NCBI GenBank assembly: GCA_964036315.1
Contig: OZ038485.1
Location: 79,255,960-79,319,959, forward strand
From: Acanthosepion esculentum
Taxonomy: Eukaryota > Mollusca > Cephalopoda > Sepiida > Sepiidae
Direction of reading: 5' to 3'
Length of the DNA stretch: 64,000 nucleotides
In this document: piece by piece, positions 33,600 to 45,247 of the stretch
How the letters are laid out: each line of letters begins with the position of its first letter
Numbering within the stretch: position 1 is the first letter of the stretch
Notes under the pieces: model-generated
What the model was told of the DNA's origin: nothing
Databases searched by the model: none
What the model saw: the letters and a program-made list of their open reading frames with translations, nothing else
Program-made: the position numbers and the translations under genes

Positions 33600-34060
33600 A
33601 TAAATACAAACCTACAAACAATAAAACTTGGAAGAAGGAATAGAAGAACGAACCGCCCAAATTGTCCCGTGAAGAATCTATGTCCTGTAATCAAATTAGG
33701 GAATGAATTCAATATTTTAATTGGAATCATCCTGAAACATAACCGTTGATATAAAGCGTTAAACAATTTAATACATCATTAAGGGCCCACTTATTATTTT
33801 ACCTTTTCATGACGTGGCAGAATTAAAACCAATGACGGGCCATTCAGTGCAGTCTTGTGAAGAATTTATCTCCAGTTGTAAAATCAGGGAATGTAATATG
33901 TTAGTTGAAAACTAAATTTTAATATCTGTTGATAAAATGCTTACCGTGACTTAATGCTTCATTACGACATCACTTACCATTTTAACTTGCCAAGTTTTAT
34001 GGGATTAATACAAATGATAGACCAACAGTGTAGTCTTGGAATCCAAATAACAGAAATCTG
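33600..34060. repeat. Degenerate long-unit tandem repeat
   Basis: Three related blocks carry the phrases CCCRTGAAGAATCTATG or CTTGTGAAGAATTTATCTCC, AAATYAGGGAATG, then TTGATA..AAGCGTTAA/AAATGCTTACC, about 165-230 bp apart. Conservation is weak, so boundaries are approximate. Confidence 0.4.
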
Positions 34061-34968
34061 ATTCCTGTGTTTGTTTACCCAGATTTGAACAATTTTTCAC
34101 TCATCCAAAAAATAGATTGTCTTTTGGAAATTTTCTTGATTTTAAAGGAGTTTTTGACAGAATGTTTTTTTCAATCCTTATCTATTGGCTGAAATGTGTT
34201 TAAATATTTTTCTAACCCCTAATCATGTGGCTTTAAGGCTAGTATTTTTAATAAGGGACATTATACGATACCGTAGAGAAATAATGCCAATAGTCATCGG
34301 CCTTCTGAGACGAAAGTGGTTACTTCTGCAATGCTATTCGTTTAGTTGTCACATTTTATAAGAGAAAAACTGAAGTTCTCTTTTCAAATGCAATGTTACA
34401 AATATTACATTGAAGATCACAAAGCTATAGAGTGTCACATGCGAGGAACGATTTCGATGTTATGCATAAATATTGTCGTTAATTTTTATCTTATTATTAA
34501 TAAATTCTACATTTATTTGCTTTATTTTATTTCTTTCCTTATTTATTCATCTTGTCCCTGTTCAAATCTCAATGAATTTGGACAGTAGTCTTCAGGTGTA
34601 ACAACACAATGAAAAGTAAAAATACTCATAGCATCGAATGCTGAAATTTAATGTGTTTAAAATACACTGAAAATTATCGGCGTGCAGTAGAGTTCATTTT
34701 ATTCAGGGACCAACGATAAAAGCTGTCCCACAAGCGCTTTCCCCTAGAACAAACGGAAATAAAACATTACCCTGAGGTTAACAGTTCAAACAAGTGGTAC
34801 CCTGGATGCGTGCTTTCATTAAAGTTTTCTGCTCTGCTGTGAGAACAAAAACTTAGAAAGTAAAAAAAATATATAATGCGCATGCCTAACTTTCCCCCAC
34901 GTGTACGAGTATGTAAAACATATGTAAACATATGTAAAATACTTATACAATTGAATGAACTCAAATAC
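34061..34968 (-). other. Gene B intron 7, nothing recognised
   Basis: AT-rich. No recognised repeat or coding frame up to the exon 7 donor. Confidence 0.5.
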
Positions 34969-35094
34969 CTGAGATTAATCTGTGAATGATATAAGACACG
35001 CCAGACAAAAGACACAAGGGGGAATATCCTTTCTCCAGGTTTTCCACTCCCAAGAGGGAAGCCACAAGCACAATTCGAAGAGGAAAAATAAATC
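34969..35094 (-). CDS. SLC16 gene B coding exon 7
   Basis: A 126-bp exon with TTTTGTAG acceptor and GTATTT donor, phase 1 in and out. It encodes GFIFPLRIVLVASLLGVENL, EKGYSPLCLLSG, VSYIIHRLIS: helices 10-11 of the carrier. Length and phase are identical to the gene A exon 5460-5585. Confidence 0.9.
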
Positions 35095-35809
35095 CTACAA
35101 AATAAAATATAATATTTTTGTCTGAATTTCCCACATTAGAAATTATTTTTCTATAATGATTATTCTTGTTTTTTATACAAAATATATCAACCACTATACT
35201 TCAAATCCACCGGAACAGGTGGTTCTAATCCAAAGTAGGAGATAATATCTGATTTTATAATTTTTAATTCTTAATTAATCTATTGAAGATCGTCTTGCTT
35301 TCAATTTTTACGCAGAACATGATTATAATAAATCCTCTTTTTTTGAACCAGCAAGGATAAGTTCGGTAGAGCTGATAAAATAATTATTATGAAGGAGAAT
35401 TTAGTAGAATAGACGTAATGAATGACCTTCCTTTGAGATAGGAATGGTAACTAAAGTGGACTAGATAGGAAGAACTGTGAGGAATTATGTAATAAATCAT
35501 CTTTCTTTTACGGTTCAACAGGGGAGTGAATTGAAGAATCATTATTAGTAAGTATTTAGAGAAGTCCTATTTCACTGAGATATGAATAAGAACTACTGTG
35601 AAGTGGATATTTTTTTTTTAATCATATCACCCCAAGCAAGGCCGGAGGCCACTATCACGCAAGGGGTTAAAGAGGGGGTTAAGAATTATAGGATGAATTG
35701 AGAGGAATAAATATAAGAAATCATTTTTCAGGACGGATCTAGAGTTGAGCATATAGAATGAATCATTATTGGGAAAAATTCTGAGGTATACATATAGATA
35801 TCCTATATC
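35095..35809 (-). other. Gene B intron 6, region shared with gene C flank
   Basis: Non-coding. Blocks such as GAATTGAGAGGAATAAATATAAG (near 35695) recur near 63350 upstream of the gene C exon, and the intron sequence just upstream of exon 7 (ATGATTATTCTTGTTTTTTA) resembles 63060-63080. This supports duplication of exon plus flanks. Confidence 0.5.
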
Positions 35810-36460
35810 TATCTTTGGATTAGTAATGTATGCAATGATGCAATGAGATCATTGATTGGATCAGAAATGTATGCAATGTCATTATTTTGGGATTATCAAT
35901 TTATGCAATACCAAAATTGATGTTGGACGCTGTGACATCTTTTGGGGATCAGCAATGACATCAATGTTTAGATCAATAATTCCCGCAGAGACTTCATTTT
36001 TGTAATTATTAATTTATTCAATTACCTCCTGGATTGAATCAGCAAATAATTCTATGATATCATGTTGTTGTTCTCATTTTATAGAACGACATAATTGTTT
36101 GGATAATAAATGTATTCAATGCCATTATTGTTTGGAATAACAATTTATGAAATGACATTATTAATTGTATAAGCATGCTATGCAATGATATCATTGATTG
36201 AATCATCAATTTATGCAATGGTATAATTGACTGGATTAACAATTTAGGCAGTAACAACATTGATTTGATCAGCAATTTATTCAATGACATCATTGTTTGG
36301 ATAATTATTTTATGCAATGACATCATTGTTTCTATTAACTAGCGTCATTGATTGGATATGTAATTAATGAGATGGCATACTTGATTCTACTGGCAATTTA
36401 TCCAATGTAATCATTATCTGTATTTGCAATTTATTCAGTGATATCTTTGATTGAATTTGC
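35810..36460. repeat. Degenerate ~36-bp minisatellite
   Basis: About 15-18 diverged copies of a unit like GCAATGACATCATTGWTTGGAT + RWMAATTTAT. Examples: CAATGACATCATTGTTTGGATAA (36280), TCAATTTATGCAATGGTATAATTGACTGGATTAACAATTT (36205). Because the unit is near a multiple of three, the - strand frame at 36060-36326 shows a 12-residue periodic peptide (LLIQSIIPLHKL, MIQSMISLHSML). It is a repeat artefact, not a gene. Confidence 0.8.
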
Positions 36461-36895
36461 GATGACATCAGGCACCAAAAGAACAATATTCAGTGTACAG
36501 TGGTGTCAAGACCTAAGTAGATGCATTTTCATTACACTACCGAAGAAGCTAAATACAAACGAATGTGAATTCCATCAGTATAATGGGACATATAACAAAA
36601 CTTATCATCCGAATTCTTATGAATAGAGCACGCAGCTTTATCAATAAAAGAAGAGCGAGGGTTCATTTGAAACAAGAAATGCTATATTTATGCTCAGAAT
36701 GATATAAAATAGATCACTAGAAATGTACTGTAGCTAATTTGTATCTGTGTTGCAAACTGAGTACAACAATTTAAATATCTGGAAAGGTGTTTAATAGAGG
36801 AAAGAATGTGTTAAATTCAAATCTGTAGGCGCATTGAGAGAGGGAGAAAGATGCCCTCCAAAAACTAAGCCAAGTATTACGAAAAATATAAAAAA
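36455..36895 (+). mobile_element. LINE-G fragment (RT N-terminus and thumb, internal deletion)
   Basis: WCQDLSRCIFITLPKKLNTN, then FETRNAIFMLRMI (RT finger motif RNAIFMLR) and, after a deletion, NNLNIWKGV..ERERCPPKTKPSITKN, which resembles the F.YLGSV..DG..EIR.RI..A..AF.KL tail of the LINE-A family. It runs up to the start of Gypsy G3. Confidence 0.6.
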
Positions 36896-36907
36896 ATAAA
36901 AGAGGAA

Positions 36908-37069
36908 TTTTGGGGGGGACACCAACCTTAACAGTGGTAACGAAGACACGAATTTTACCTGTCAGCCAAAACAGAATCCAATCCAGAACAACAGGCGACA
37001 AAGACCTGAAGTCAACACTAAGAAAAAAGGAAAAATAGTAACACAAAATTAAGGTGTAAACATGGAAGA
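36908..37069 (+). other. Gypsy G3 leader (5' LTR missing)
   Basis: TTAACAGTGGTAACGAAGACACG resembles the LTR-end/PBS junction of the other copies (ATAACAGTGGTCGACGAG in G1). Only one copy is present and no 5' LTR precedes it; LINE-G sequence is directly upstream. G3 is therefore 5'-truncated or was inserted by a path that lost the LTR. Confidence 0.5.
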
Positions 37070-38140
37070 CTTTAAGGCAACCATATTGGAACCAATGAAA
37101 ATGCAATTCGAACAGCAATAAAAAAATGAGGAAAGACAGACAAGGCTAGAAGAAAAACAATTAGAAATTCAATAGAAAAACGAAGTGAAGACGAGTAGTA
37201 ACAAATAAAGGACAACATTCTGGAAATGAAGCGGCATTCTCGCAAAAGGCTATATGGATCGCTATCAAAGACTTCACTTATGCACCGCACGAAGAGAAAA
37301 CCTTCGCGGCTTACTTCAGAAGATATGAAGATTCATATGAGTTTGATTGCGGGAATTGGTCAGAAGCGAAAAATTTACGTCTACTATTGAGGTAACTAGA
37401 GTCAAGCGAATACACTAAATTCGTAGACTACATCCTACCGAGGAAAACGAATGAGTTGAATTTCAAGGAAGCCGTGAAACTTTTAATGGAATTATTTAGT
37501 CCGAACACTTCCCTATTCCACAAAAGGTGGAAAAGTTTAAATTTAACAAAAAAGGATAGCGAAGACTATATAATATTCGCTTCCATGTTAAACAAACACT
37601 GCGATGACTTTAAGATATCTGAACTCAGCCCGGATAATTTTACATGTTTGATATTCATCGAAGGCCTGGTTTCGACTAAAAATGCGGAGATCAGACGGAG
37701 AATTCTAACAAAACTTGAGAGTGAACCAGAATTGACGCTACAAAAATTGTTTGAGGACTGTCAGAGGTGTATAAGCGTAAAAAAGGACTCGAAAGATACA
37801 GAAGAGTCTGGCGTCGCACATACGAAAAGTACAACGACAAACACGTTTTTCTCCGTCCTCAACACCAAACCAAACAAATTATTTTACTACAAAAAGTCAA
37901 ATGAAATCTCAGAAGAAACTACCACCCAGACCATGCTATCGCTGTGCGACTTTGCATCGATACAAAGATTGTCCATAGCGCTAAAAGACTTGTTTGTCGC
38001 GCAATAAAGTGGGACATAAAAGTTCACATTGTAGAACAAAGAACGAAAGCAAAAGCCGAGTAAGAGTCACTAGAACTGACCAAGCGGACGGGATAAATAT
38101 AGGAAAATACGTATAAGTAGAAACGTTAAACAAAAAATCA
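37061..38140 (+). pseudogene. gag: Gypsy G3 gag, disrupted
   Basis: Starts MEDFKATILEPMKMQFEQQ with early stops, then TFAAYFRRYEDSYEFDCGNW, FVDYILPRKTNELNFKEAVK (frame 37456-38007), and after a frameshift near 37905 the zinc-knuckle region (PCYRCATLHRYKDC) in another frame. Homologous throughout to G1 and G2 gag. Confidence 0.75.
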
Positions 38141-38513
38141 GATTACTATTAGATTCCGGATCAGATTTAATCATTATTAGATTACAGACGTGGAAGAAAT
38201 TAAACAAAGCGACCATGTTAAGAACAGATAAAAAAGCCAGGTTGGTAACAGAGGGTAAAAAAACAAATTTGAAGGGGAAATCATCACAAATGTGACGTTC
38301 AACGGAATGACCAAGAAATTAAAGATGTATGTTCTTAAAAATACGGAAAATTTATTTGGAACTGACTGGATGCAGAAATTTAACCTCTGCGATTTACCGA
38401 TAAATACGTTCTGCCAAAAAGTGGAAAGGTTATCGACCGTGGCAGAGAAATTGAAGGAGAAATTAAAAGAGAGTTTCCCCGACGTATTTTCAGCCGGTTT
38501 CGGGAGGTGTTAA
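38141..38513 (+). pseudogene. pol: Gypsy G3 protease
   Basis: LLLDSGSDLIIIRLQTWKKL is the retropepsin active-site region. A frameshift follows before the part at 38292 (NGMTKKLKMYVLKNTENLFG). It ends SAGFGRC with a TAA at the same position as in G1, suggesting a conserved gag-PR/RT boundary where readthrough or shifting would be needed. Confidence 0.75.
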
Positions 38514-39760
38514 AAAATGGCGGTCAAAATCGAACTAAAAGGAAATGTACAACCCATTTTCAAGAAGAAAAGAAATGTACCTTTTGCATCATTAGAAAAA
38601 TAGACGGAGAGTTGGATAGACTCGTGAAAACTGGCATATTGACAAAGGTGGAATATAGTCAATGGGCCGCACCTATAATTTACGTGAAAAAGAAATCGAG
38701 TGAGATACGAGTATGCGCTGATTTCTCGACGGGATTGAATGCAGCGATTAAGGATTATCACTATCCTCTCCCTAGTCCAGAGGAAGTTTTCACAAAGTTG
38801 AACGGAGGAAAATTTTTCTCAAAGATACACTTGAGCGTAGCATACCTACAAGTACCAGTAGATGAGGAAAGCTCGAGGTTGTTGTGCATAAACGCACATA
38901 AAGGGTTACATAAATTCCAGAGATTACCATTCGGGATCAAGGTCGCGCCGTAAATATTTCAACAAATAATGGATACTATGCTAGGCGGACTGGCTTTCAC
39001 GATCGCATACTTTGATGACATCCTGATAAATAGCAAAAATATTGAACAACACTGGGAACACGTTCAAGACGTTTTCAGGCAGATACAAAACTACGGTTTT
39101 AAGGTAAAGGAAAATAAATGTGACTTCTTTATGAAGGAGATAAAATATCTGGGCTATATTATTGACGAAGAAGGAAGAAGACCAGACTCAGAAAGGGCCA
39201 CGGCAACAAAAGAAATGCCTGCTCCCAAAAATTTAGCCGAGTTACAAAGCTTCTTGGGTTTAGTAAATTATTATCAAGAATTTATTCCTAACATGCACAA
39301 ATTACGCGCACCTCTAAACGAACTTTTGAAGAAGAAAAAAGTTTGGGAATGGTCATATGAATGTCAGAAAACTTTCGACAAAATCATTAAGACTCTAACA
39401 GCAGATTTATTTCTAGCGCATTATGACCCAAAATTGGAAATAATAGTCGCGAGTGAAGCGAGTGCCTATGGTGTTGGGGCATGTATATTCATAAAATGCC
39501 GGATGGGACACTAAAACCCATCGAGCATGCGTCAAGAACGTTGCTACCAGCTGAAGAAAAATGCCCGCAAATCGAAAAAGAAGGGCTGGGGATTATTTTT
39601 GCGGTTACGAGATTCTACAGATATATTTACGGTAGATTGTTTACCTTACAGACGGACCACAAGCCGTTATTGACAATATTTGGATCAAAGAAAGGTCTAG
39701 CTGTCTACACTGCTAATAGATTGCTAAGATGGGTATTATGTTATTAAACTATAACTTTAA
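38514..39760 (+). pseudogene. pol: Gypsy G3 reverse transcriptase and RNase H
   Basis: RT in two frames split by a stop near 38953. Visible: KTGILTKVEYSQWAAPIIYV, RVCADFSTGLNAAIKDYHYP, motif A as FSKIHLSVAYLQV, then AYFDDILINSKN (catalytic YxDD, 39000-39030), KYLGYIIDEEGRRPD and RNase H (EIIVASEASAYGVGACI, then TLQTDHKPLLTIFG after a frame change at about 39481). Motif A has His where the catalytic Asp is expected (KIDLS in G4), so this RT would be inactive even if the frames were whole. Confidence 0.85.
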
Positions 39761-41100
39761 ATTGGAGTATCTTCCATCACACAAAATCGGGCATGCAGAT
39801 GGTCTTTCGAGACTAATTCTAAAGAAAACGGAGCCATTAGAAGATTCCGTAATTGCACCTCTACGATATGAGGAAGATATTAGAACATCATTATGTAGTA
39901 CAATTCGAAACCTCCCCGTCACATTACAGGAAATAAGAAACGAAGCAGTGAATGACGAATTTATAAAGAAAACGAAAACAATAATTGCAGGAAAAGATAA
40001 ACATATATCAGACAGTTTTTCGTTATGTGATAATGTTCTGCTATATAATGAAAGAGTAGTAACCCCGAAAATACTACAAAAGCGAATCCTCGGGGATTTT
40101 CACATGGGCCACCCAGGAAAGAACAGAATGAAATCCTTACTGCGAAGTTACGTGTACTGGCCAAAAATGGATCAAGATATTATACAAATGGTGGACAAAT
40201 GCAAGGGCTGTTCCTTAGCAGCCAAGGCACCTCTGATCACTCATAAGCCATGGCCTAATACAGATCGACCGTGGTCGAGAATCCATGTAGATTTCGCAGG
40301 TCTATTAGATGGTTTCTACTACATGATTGTAGTAGACAGTTACATCAAATGGCCAGAAGTATTTCGTTGTAGAAAACCTACTTCTGCTACTACAATAAAT
40401 TGCCTTCGCGAGCTGTTTGCTCATTTCGGAGTGGTTGATTGTCTAGTCACCGATAATGGGTCACAATTTACATCTGCGGATTTTCAAGAATTTTGTGAAA
40501 CTTTTCAGGTGAAAAACATCATTCCCCGCCATATGACCCAAGATCAAACGGACAATCGGAGAGGTTTGTAGATACATTAAAAAGAGCACTAAGGAAAGCT
40601 TATGTCCTAACAACAGAAAAGGCTTTACAACAATTTTTGCAAGAGTTAGAATTACACCGAACAGTTCTTCGGCATTATCACCCGGGGAAGTGATGTTCGT
40701 CCGAAATATTAGATCGGTTTCGACAAATTACTGCCAAAACAGACAAAGCAATCACCAACGTCATTTTACCAAAAAGAAAATTTAACCCAGGGCAGAAAGT
40801 TTTTTTAAATGTTCAAAAACAATATATCCTATTGTGAGCCAGGTACAATAGAGAAACGAATGGGGAACGTGAGTTACATAATTCAGGGTCCGAGGTTCTC
40901 GCATAAAAGGCACTTAAATCAGATCAGAAAGAGGCTGTTAGAGGATTCTAATGGTCTACCTCAGGAAGAGGAGGAAGTAATTGACACAATATTTCACACA
41001 TTCAATATGCAAAGGCCTTAAGCAATGTCAGAACCGCGGAAATCAAGCAGAAAAAAACGTTACAGAGCTTTTGATGATTAATCCGAAGAGGAAAAAATAT
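39761..41100 (+). pseudogene. pol: Gypsy G3 integrase
   Basis: Zinc-binding HHCC domain (GHPGKNRMKSLLRSYVYWPK, MVDKCKGC), catalytic core RIHVDFAG (first Asp) and LVTDNGSQFTSADF (second Asp). The region around the catalytic Glu is frame-shifted near 40530-40560. The C-terminal tail (GNVSYIIQGPRFSHKRHLNQ, QIRKRLLEDSNG) resumes at 40809-41021. Open frame 39729-40571 is the longest pol piece in the window (280 codons). Confidence 0.85.
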
Positions 41101-41136
41101 TAAAGACCCCTGCGAGGTAAAAGCTTGGGATGGGGG

Positions 41137-41378
41137 TGTTATGAGACCTTACCTATAACGACAGACTGAACTCTTTCTGACACTATGAATACTACGCCTC
41201 TCAAGAGAGAGGGACGAGACGAAATCGAGTCGAACCAATACTAGTTCACTCCAAACCAGACTGACAGTCATACTAACACTTTCCACATCTTGTATTATTA
41301 TTCTGTGTAATATATCTGTGTTACTTCTATTCTTGTGTTCGTGTTGTCCTTCCTTGGTCCTAACATTGGACCATAACA
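41137..41378 (+). repeat. 3' LTR of Gypsy G3, 242 bp
   Basis: TGTTATGAGACCTTACCTAT to TTGGACCATAACA, preceded by the G-rich tract TGGGGG. It shares the family I ends but is shorter and diverged in the middle, so G3 belongs to a sister subfamily. It is inserted in intron 6 of SLC16 gene B, about 60 bp downstream of the exon 6 donor. Confidence 0.8.
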
Positions 41379-41440
41379 ATTAGAATGTCATATTCTAATA
41401 AAAAATAATGAAGTAATTGACTTTATTTTCAAAGACTTAC

Positions 41441-41710
41441 CGCGGCAAATGGCGAACAGACATATGAAGAGCACTAGACAAGCAAATGAATGGCAGAATG
41501 TAAATCCTATACAAAGGACGGATGAGAGAAGTAATGAAGCCATCAGAATGTAACTTGTAGGGATGTGAAGCAGGTCAGCAAGCATCCCACAAGTAAACTG
41601 GCTAATCCCAAGAACTCCACAGTATAGGTAAATTATCAAGATTCCGTGTTCACGCCTCAATGTATCGTAGTGAAATTTTTGTGGAGTGTAAACTATAACC
41701 ATAACGGAGG
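41441..41710 (-). CDS. SLC16 gene B coding exon 6
   Basis: 270-bp exon: acceptor TTTTTTTCAG before 41710, donor GTAAG after 41441, phase 1 in and out. It encodes ASVMVIVYTPQKFHYDTLRR, EHGILIIYLYCGVLGISQF and MLADLLHIPTSYIL, helices 7-9 of the carrier. It aligns with the partial gene A exon at 1-257 along its whole length. Confidence 0.9.
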
Positions 41711-41825
41711 CTGAAAAAAATTAGAAAGTCAAGAATTCAAGATGGCACTATTTTTAAGCATCTTTCGAATTTTTATGCATTTTTACCATTCATATATTCA
41801 TCACGTGATCTAATTAATAGGGAGT

Positions 41826-41951
<126 letters not shown>

Positions 41952-43563
41952 GTTTCACAAGGATTTAATTTAGAACAGTTTTATACATACAATTTTATAC
42001 GTTTTAACGGACATCATCTATATCAGTATGAAAATGTAGGCTTAAGTTTTATGATTTTTATCTTGGTTCTGTGATACTGGTAAAGAATAAAATTAATATG
42101 TTAGCAGACTATTCGCATAAGTATTTTGTATTTAATAACATGTCAAATATAATACATCCTAAGGATCACCCGGTCAACGGAAATGATGACATCAGTGGAT
42201 CATAAAATGAAACACATTATACAAACGCAGGAAAAGTTAATTGCTTTGTGTTAAAATTCTGAAAAAATTTGTTTTTGTTGAAAAGGCATGCTTTAACGAT
42301 AAACGTTATAAACAAACGATATGACGCATCTATCTATTCACTTACCTGTGTAACAGGCAAGTGCATAAATAGATGAGTCATAGAGTTCGCTAAATAGAGT
42401 CCAGTTTTTCGATGGTCATTTTCTTATATTGCAGTAAATGTATTAAGCAAATTCTGGTAAGTATGATTTTCCAATACAGCTTTGTATGAAGTTCTTTGTT
42501 ACATTCAGCAAAGATAAATAAACAGAAATAAAATTACAACTATTCTTTGTTTCTTCTACTGTAACGGCATATCAACTCTGTCGGTTATTTAATGCCAAAC
42601 AGTTTTTTAATATATGGCTTGTAAAGAATCTATTATGTTATTGGTTCAATGCTTCAATAACTCTCTATCTATGACTCTGGAATGGATTCAAGTAGACTAC
42701 GATAGTCTCTACTTTTATGTACTTGAAAAGCTTCTCTAAACTAATGATGCTATAAAATCGTTGACGTATAGGTCACTACAAACGGTTAGAATTTGATTTA
42801 CAGTATATTCAAAACACATTCTAAACCGATTACAGTAACTTTATCTCTACTATTAGACTAAGAACTATTCTAAATAGAATGTTATCAATTTGTTGTGTAG
42901 AATGATTTCATATTCGTTTGCCTATGCCGTAAAAAATGACAGCATTTTTTAGAAAGTTGTAATACAATAAAACAAGTCTTAAAACGATATATTGAAATTC
43001 AATAGAGCGGAAATAAAGAATGCACAACCTAAGTAGAGACCAATGAACCGTTTAATTAATCCGTTCATTTTTTTATTTTTAGACGTTCAATGTTATCTAT
43101 TATTCATCGATTACTCCTGAATAAATCACTTTTTGCTCAATGTCTTTTCATGTTAAAAAATTACTCGGATGCATTTAATATAACAGTGAATTAGAAAGCT
43201 ATCTGCGTGCCTCACATGAAAAGCATGAAAAAGTAAGACTGCAATTATAAGAAATGTAGGTGTAGGAGAAGAGTTTATTTAAACGGCTTTTTGCCCTGAA
43301 AATAATTTTGTTTACATAGAGATAAATATTTTATTAAAATGACAGTAATCACTCATAAATTTAAGTTGAATTACTTCCTTTTCCAGGGCAGGTAGGACAG
43401 GAAATATTTAAATATTAGACATTGATAGTTATTATATAGTTTGACTATTTGTTCAACTTGTTACAGTTTATTTTTGACTCACATTTCACAAAAATAAATT
43501 TTCATATTAATATAAATTAATATATTTCAATTTATTAATTGTTAATTCAATTCTGTAACATAC
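41952..43563 (-). other. Gene B intron 5, nothing recognised
   Basis: AT-rich, no transposon or coding frame recognised. A short inverted pair near 42345-42370 (CTTACCTGTGTAACAGGCAAG) is the only structure noticed. Confidence 0.6.
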
Positions 43564-43738
43564 CTGTCTCAAAGAAATAAATAAATATCAGCAACAGCAT
43601 GCCGGGATTTTTCAGAACAACTGGATCAAATATAATCTTCCGGAGGGAATTGCATTTACTTGAAAATGTGCCATGCGTATTTGTTGCAGAGGCAGTTTCC
43701 AAATTTACATGATGCATAGAGCCGCCAGAATTACGTCT
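43564..43738 (-). CDS. SLC16 gene B coding exon 5
   Basis: 175-bp exon: TTTTCAG acceptor, GTATG donor, phase 0 in and 1 out. It encodes a polar stretch (RRNSGGSMHHVNLETASATN, THGTFSSKCNSLRKIIFDP) followed by VVLKNPGMLLLIFIYFFET, the start of helix 7. The polar part is the large cytosolic loop between helices 6 and 7 usual in SLC16 proteins. Confidence 0.85.
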
Positions 43739-44194
43739 CTGAAAATCAAATTGATATTATGACAAATTTTACAGATCAATATTGAAGAATTTATTAGTAT
43801 ATGTTGTAGAATTTATCCTATATTGTTAAAACTTAACTTACAAATCACAAAAGCAGAGTGAATGTGTGCATATAATAATATTGTGTAGTTTATTAGCGTT
43901 TAAGTTAGAACAAATAATTTTGTGAAAGGCATGAATCCATCTTTTCAAGTGAACCTTAATTAGCATGGAGATCACGAGAGAGGGGAAATGCTTAGATAGC
44001 GAGAGAGGAGAATGAAAACCATAAATTCGAAACCGTGGGGTCGAAAACTCTACGCTGTAGAAGACAACATACTTGCCACTGAAGCGGTGTGATGATGCCC
44101 TTATGTTTACTGGTGATTTTAATTATACCAATAAAGAAACACAAATTAACACACACGCGCGATCACACACATAAATAAATAAACACATACACGG
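43739..44194 (-). other. Gene B intron 4, nothing recognised
   Basis: No element seen before the GT repeat. Confidence 0.5.
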
Positions 44195-44209
44195 GTGTGT
44201 GTGTGTGTG

Positions 44210-44246
<37 letters not shown>
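44195..44246. repeat. (GT)n microsatellite
   Basis: About 26 GT units with one GC interruption. Confidence 0.95.
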
Positions 44247-44247
<1 letters not shown>

Positions 44248-44329
44248 GGAGGCAGATATTGAGACTTAACCATCGAAAATAAACTGACCGGATCATCGGA
44301 GAACCTACCCCTGTTCCGGACGCGACGAG

Positions 44330-44540
44330 ACATTGGGGGACCTCCTTGAACTCTTCCTAAGCCCAAGGCCTGATAAATGCCTAGAAAAAGTTTTATCACC
44401 ACTAGGTATGCCAGACCATTCCCTAATCAGTGTCCAGATTAATGCCAAACCTATCGCATCTTCTGATGTACCGTTTCATAGAACGATTTTTTCACTATGT
44501 GAAAAGAAAAGACAGAATAACATGACCCAAAGAAAGTAAG
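44330..44540 (+). mobile_element. LINE-H endonuclease C-terminal fragment
   Basis: GDLLELFLSPRPDKCLEKVL, SPLGMPDHSLISVQINAKP, DVPFHRTIFSLCEKKRQ: the S-PLG-SDH-LI core (here MPDHSLISV) of apurinic-type LINE endonucleases of the jockey group, with the catalytic D-H pair visible. Antisense to gene B, inside intron 4. Confidence 0.7.
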
Positions 44541-44609
44541 CATATTCGTGCGATACGTTTCCTCCTTCAGGACGTCATCGGCCTGTTTGTTTACATTTAC
44601 GTGGACAAA

Positions 44610-44686
44610 GCTAGATATAATTCACTTTAATGTAAGACCTCACCATGATATTGATCCTAGGTACTTTGTTTAACACGGACAAAACC

Positions 44687-44743
<57 letters not shown>

Positions 44744-45110
44744 TTTTAAAGCTCTTCACCATGATAGGTTTCCTATGTGCTAATGTGTTTAATATGGCCG
44801 AAAATATATATATTTCACTTTAATTTAACAATTCTCCAAGTGTCATAGATACTTTGTTGATTGCGATCACTACTACGTATATTTCATCTTAACGCTACTC
44901 GATGATAAATATAATATGTACTTTTTTTAATACGATCAAAAACGGACATATGTAACTTTAATTGAATGCACCTCCATGATTAGATTCTTGCCTACATACT
45001 CTTTCTTTAATACGCGGCTGAAACCACGTATATTTGCTTTTAAATTAACGCTTCACCATGATAAGTGTTATTGGTGTTTAACTTTTTTTAACTAATCAAA
45101 ACAAAATATA
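44610..45110. repeat. Degenerate ~75-bp satellite in gene B intron 4
   Basis: Five to six diverged units, each with a core of the type TTCACTTTAATTTAACGCTTCACCATGATA...TACTTTGTTTAATACG..CAAAACC(A/G)TATAT. Unit phrases start near 44620, 44745, 44810, 44885, 44955 and 45035. One unit is split by a (TA)n expansion at 44691-44740. The array ends about 45 bp from exon 4. Confidence 0.65.
44691..44740. repeat. (TA)n microsatellite
   Basis: Pure TA run of about 25 units within the satellite array. Confidence 0.95.
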
Positions 45111-45152
45111 TTTCTCTTCATTCAATGAAAGAGAACAAAATTTGTTATTTAC

Positions 45153-45247
45153 ATGCATCACTTCTTGATTTTCTATCGTCTCTTCGTCCGGCTCGAATGC
45201 TAAATTCCTTTCTGTTTGAAGCACTTTCATGGATTTCAGTATTATTT
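45153..45247 (-). CDS. SLC16 gene B coding exon 4
   Basis: 95-bp exon: acceptor CTTTTTTCAG, donor GTAAAT, phase 1 in and 0 out. The phases fit both neighbours. It encodes EIILKSMKVLQTERNLAF, EPDEETIENQEVMH, an acidic hydrophilic segment of the central cytosolic loop. The frame stays open past the donor, so the 3' boundary rests on phase and the GTAAAT consensus; it is the least certain exon of the gene. Confidence 0.65.

Noticed and set aside
36060..36326. 88-codon periodic peptide on the - strand
   Set aside because: It is the by-product of a ~36-bp minisatellite whose unit is a multiple of three.
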